Source: Kribbella sp. ALI-6-A
GTDB taxonomy: Bacteria > Actinomycetota > Actinomycetes > Propionibacteriales > Kribbellaceae
NCBI RefSeq assembly: GCF_001984195.1
Contig: NZ_MTQN01000009.1
Coordinates: forward strand, 124,001 to 188,000
Direction: 5' to 3'
DNA length: 64,000 bases
Both the position numbers and the translations under genes were made by a program. Positions 62,445-64,000 of the stretch are shown here, in pieces (position 1 is the stretch's first letter; the number at the start of each line of letters is the position of its first letter). A model generated the notes under the pieces. The model was not told the DNA's origin. It was given only the letters and a program-made list of their open reading frames with translations, and did not search any database.

Positions 62445-64000
62445 TCAGTTGGCGTCCGCGATCGAGGTCGTCCAGATGCTCCGGCCGTACGTCGCGGCGT
62501 ACAGCGTGGAGCTGCCGGCCGGCAGGTCGATGTCGTTGATCGGCACCAGCGGCAGGTTGGCGCCCACCTTGACCCAGGTCTTGCCCAGGTTGGTGGTCCG
62601 GAAGACGCCGACGTCGGTGGCGATGAACAGCCACGACTTCTTGCTGGGGTGCCGGATGACGTCGTTCACCGGCGCCTGCGGGATCTTCTTGCCTGCGATG
62701 TCGGCCCAGGTGCGGCCGCCGTCCCTGGTCATCACCAGGTGCGGGTACTCCTCACCGGAGCGCCAGCCCGAGAAGCTCGCCCAGGCCACCGCGGGGTCCT
62801 GCGGGTCGACCGTGATCCGGGTGACCCAGCGACCCGGGAAGACCGGGCTCTGCAGCTTCTCCCAGGTCACCTGGTCCGGTGCGGCCATGGCGTTGCGGCT
62901 GACCCACATCAGTCCGCTGTCGGTCCCGGCGTAGACCAGGTTGGGGTCGGCCGGCGTCGTCCCGATCGCGGTAACCGTGCCGAAGCCCGGTGCGCGCGGC
63001 TCGGTGCCCTCGGTCAGGTCGGGGCTGATCCGCTGCCACACGCGCTGGCCGGCGTCGGTGTTGATCCGGCTGACGTACTCGCTGGCGCCGAACAGGTGCC
63101 GCGGGTCGGCGGCGAACTCCAGCGGAGCGACCCAGTTCTTCCGCGCGCCGGGGATCGTCATCGTGTAGCCGGCCCCGTCGACGAACCCGCGGCAGCCGCC
63201 GTTCTGCGAGCAGCCGTAGTACTTGCGGTCGTTGGTCGGGTCGATCCGGTTCATCATGCCGTCGCCGCCGACGAAGTTGAACCAGTCGCCGTTGACCGAG
63301 TTGTCGGACGCCCAGGACTTCAGCGAGCCGTTGTCCTGCGAGCCCGCGTTGAGCCGCCGGCCGTCCTGCACCGAGACGTCCATCGCGTAGAACTGCGTCA
63401 CCGGCAGCTTCGGGGTCTTGGCCCACAGGCCGCGGGCGGCGCCGTTCTCGGTCGACCAGTAGAAGCCGCCGTCGTTGCCGAGGTACACCTTGCCCGGCGT
63501 GAACGGGTCCCACTCGAGCCCGTGCTGGTCGGCGTGCGGGGTCTGCGACGTCGTCCAGGTGAGACCGCCGTCGCGGCTCTCGGCCAGGCTGACACCGGCG
63601 GCGAAGACGTGCTTGGGGTCGGCCGGGTCGACGTACACGCGCCCGAACCACCAGGCGAACCCGCCGCTGATGGACTGCAGCGTGCCGCCGCTGGTCGGGC
63701 CGACCGCGGTCCAGGTCGCGCCGGCGTCCGCGCTGGTGAAGAAGCCGTTGAAGTTGCCGCCGGCCGTGCTGGAGATCAGGTACGCGCGGTTGGGATCGCT
63801 GTCGCTGAAGTCGACGCCCATCCGGCCGACGTACGTCGCGGTGACCGGCTGGCCCTCGACGTCCACGCTCTGCGGCAGCGGCGGCTGGTGGATGTTCGCC
63901 CAGGTCCGGCCGCCGTCGGTCGAGCGGTACAGGAACGAGTTCTTGCCGTAGATGCGGGACTTCTCGTCGCGGATCTTGTCCCAGGTGGTGGCGAGCATGA
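62445..64000 (-). CDS. BNR/Asp-box repeat glycosidase- or sialidase-like protein (5' end outside window)
   Basis: At least 517 residues of a beta-propeller protein are visible. Asp-box motifs (SxDGGxTW) recur: STDGGRTW, SADAGATW, SRDGGLTW, TRDGGRTW and TTNLGKTW. Such propellers are found in sialidases, xyloglucanases and sortilin-like proteins. There is no signal peptide at the ATG 63998, so the gene begins beyond the window. It ends near the ABC importer, which could take up released sugars; this is inferred. Confidence 0.8.
   Translation of the reverse strand, partial: MLATTWDKIRDEKSRIYGKNSFLYRSTDGGRTWANIHQPPLPQSVDVEGQPVTATYVGRMGVDFSDSDPNRAYLISSTAGGNFNGFFTSADAGATWTAVGPTSGGTLQSISGGFAWWFGRVYVDPADPKHVFAAGVSLAESRDGGLTWTTSQTPHADQHGLEWDPFTPGKVYLGNDGGFYWSTENGAARGLWAKTPKLPVTQFYAMDVSVQDGRRLNAGSQDNGSLKSWASDNSVNGDWFNFVGGDGMMNRIDPTNDRKYYGCSQNGGCRGFVDGAGYTMTIPGARKNWVAPLEFAADPRHLFGASEYVSRINTDAGQRVWQRISPDLTEGTEPRAPGFGTVTAIGTTPADPNLVYAGTDSGLMWVSRNAMAAPDQVTWEKLQSPVFPGRWVTRITVDPQDPAVAWASFSGWRSGEEYPHLVMTRDGGRTWADIAGKKIPQAPVNDVIRHPSKKSWLFIATDVGVFRTTNLGKTWVKVGANLPLVPINDIDLPAGSSTLYAATYGRSIWTTSIADAN

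Overview
The window is very GC-rich, with dense operons, 4-base ATGA/GTGA overlaps and frequent GTG starts. It carries a Pup-proteasome system (arc, dop, pup, prcB, prcA), a type VII (ESX-like) secretion system, and a uvrC-rapZ-yvcK block. This combination points to an actinobacterium, most likely Propionibacteriales and probably Kribbella or a close relative. The genus is an inference from gene style and order, not from a search.

Layout. (1) 1-8.5 kb: the end of a sigma-factor gene with a coupled membrane partner, an epimerase, uvrC-rapZ-yvcK (the usual next gene, whiA, is not there), a DUF6194-type protein, a secreted subtilase whose Pro/Thr tail is broken by a one-base deletion, and a Tat lipoprotein Rieske protein. 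(2) 8.7-29.9 kb: the type VII secretion island. It holds a ParA/MinD-like protein with a Gln/Pro-rich N-terminus, eccD, a DUF6177-type gene and its partner, a three-ATPase eccC, two small ESX-type proteins, a DUF6507-type protein and a small membrane protein. At its centre is a 1748-residue repeat-rich exported toxin with an internal papain-fold (Tox-PL-like) domain and a second, unrecognised C-terminal domain. Directly downstream lies a 4.8 kb array of small paralogous genes (families A, B and C), an alarmone-hydrolase-like HD gene and decayed copies. I read it as an immunity array. (3) 30-39.7 kb: uvrA with a Lys/Ala-rich tail, an MBL-fold hydrolase, tRNA-Pro(GGG), the operon aroH-tyrA-cmk-plsC-der, and folD under a ZTP riboswitch. 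(4) 39.8-44.6 kb: a MacB/FtsX-type ABC pair, a GNAT and a Nudix hydrolase. (5) 44.6-56.3 kb: prcA-prcB-pup-dop; then a MerR/SDR pair, Nudix, a sigma factor with its membrane partner, and an SDR plus Tat SnoaL-like pair; then arc and trmI. pafA and pafBC are not in the window. (6) 56.3-64 kb: a site-2 protease, an exported intradiol dioxygenase, a four-gene carbohydrate-type ABC importer and a truncated BNR/Asp-box glycosidase-like gene.

How the parts connect. EccC/EccD and the small ESX proteins would export the large toxin. The A4 and B3 genes, whose reading frames overlap the toxin's end, are the best candidates for its own immunity pair. The remaining A/B/C/HD genes look like an orphan immunity collection that grew by duplication and recombination; a 48-base gene-junction sequence occurs twice in it. 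Two excision-repair genes (uvrA, uvrC) each have an upstream match to the LexA-independent RecA-NDp/PafBC promoter. This links DNA repair to the Pup-proteasome theme of the window. No insertion sequences, prophage, CRISPR array or rRNA were seen. No gene-free stretch exceeds about 300 bases; the largest (51703-51963 and 39526-39784) are described in the entries.
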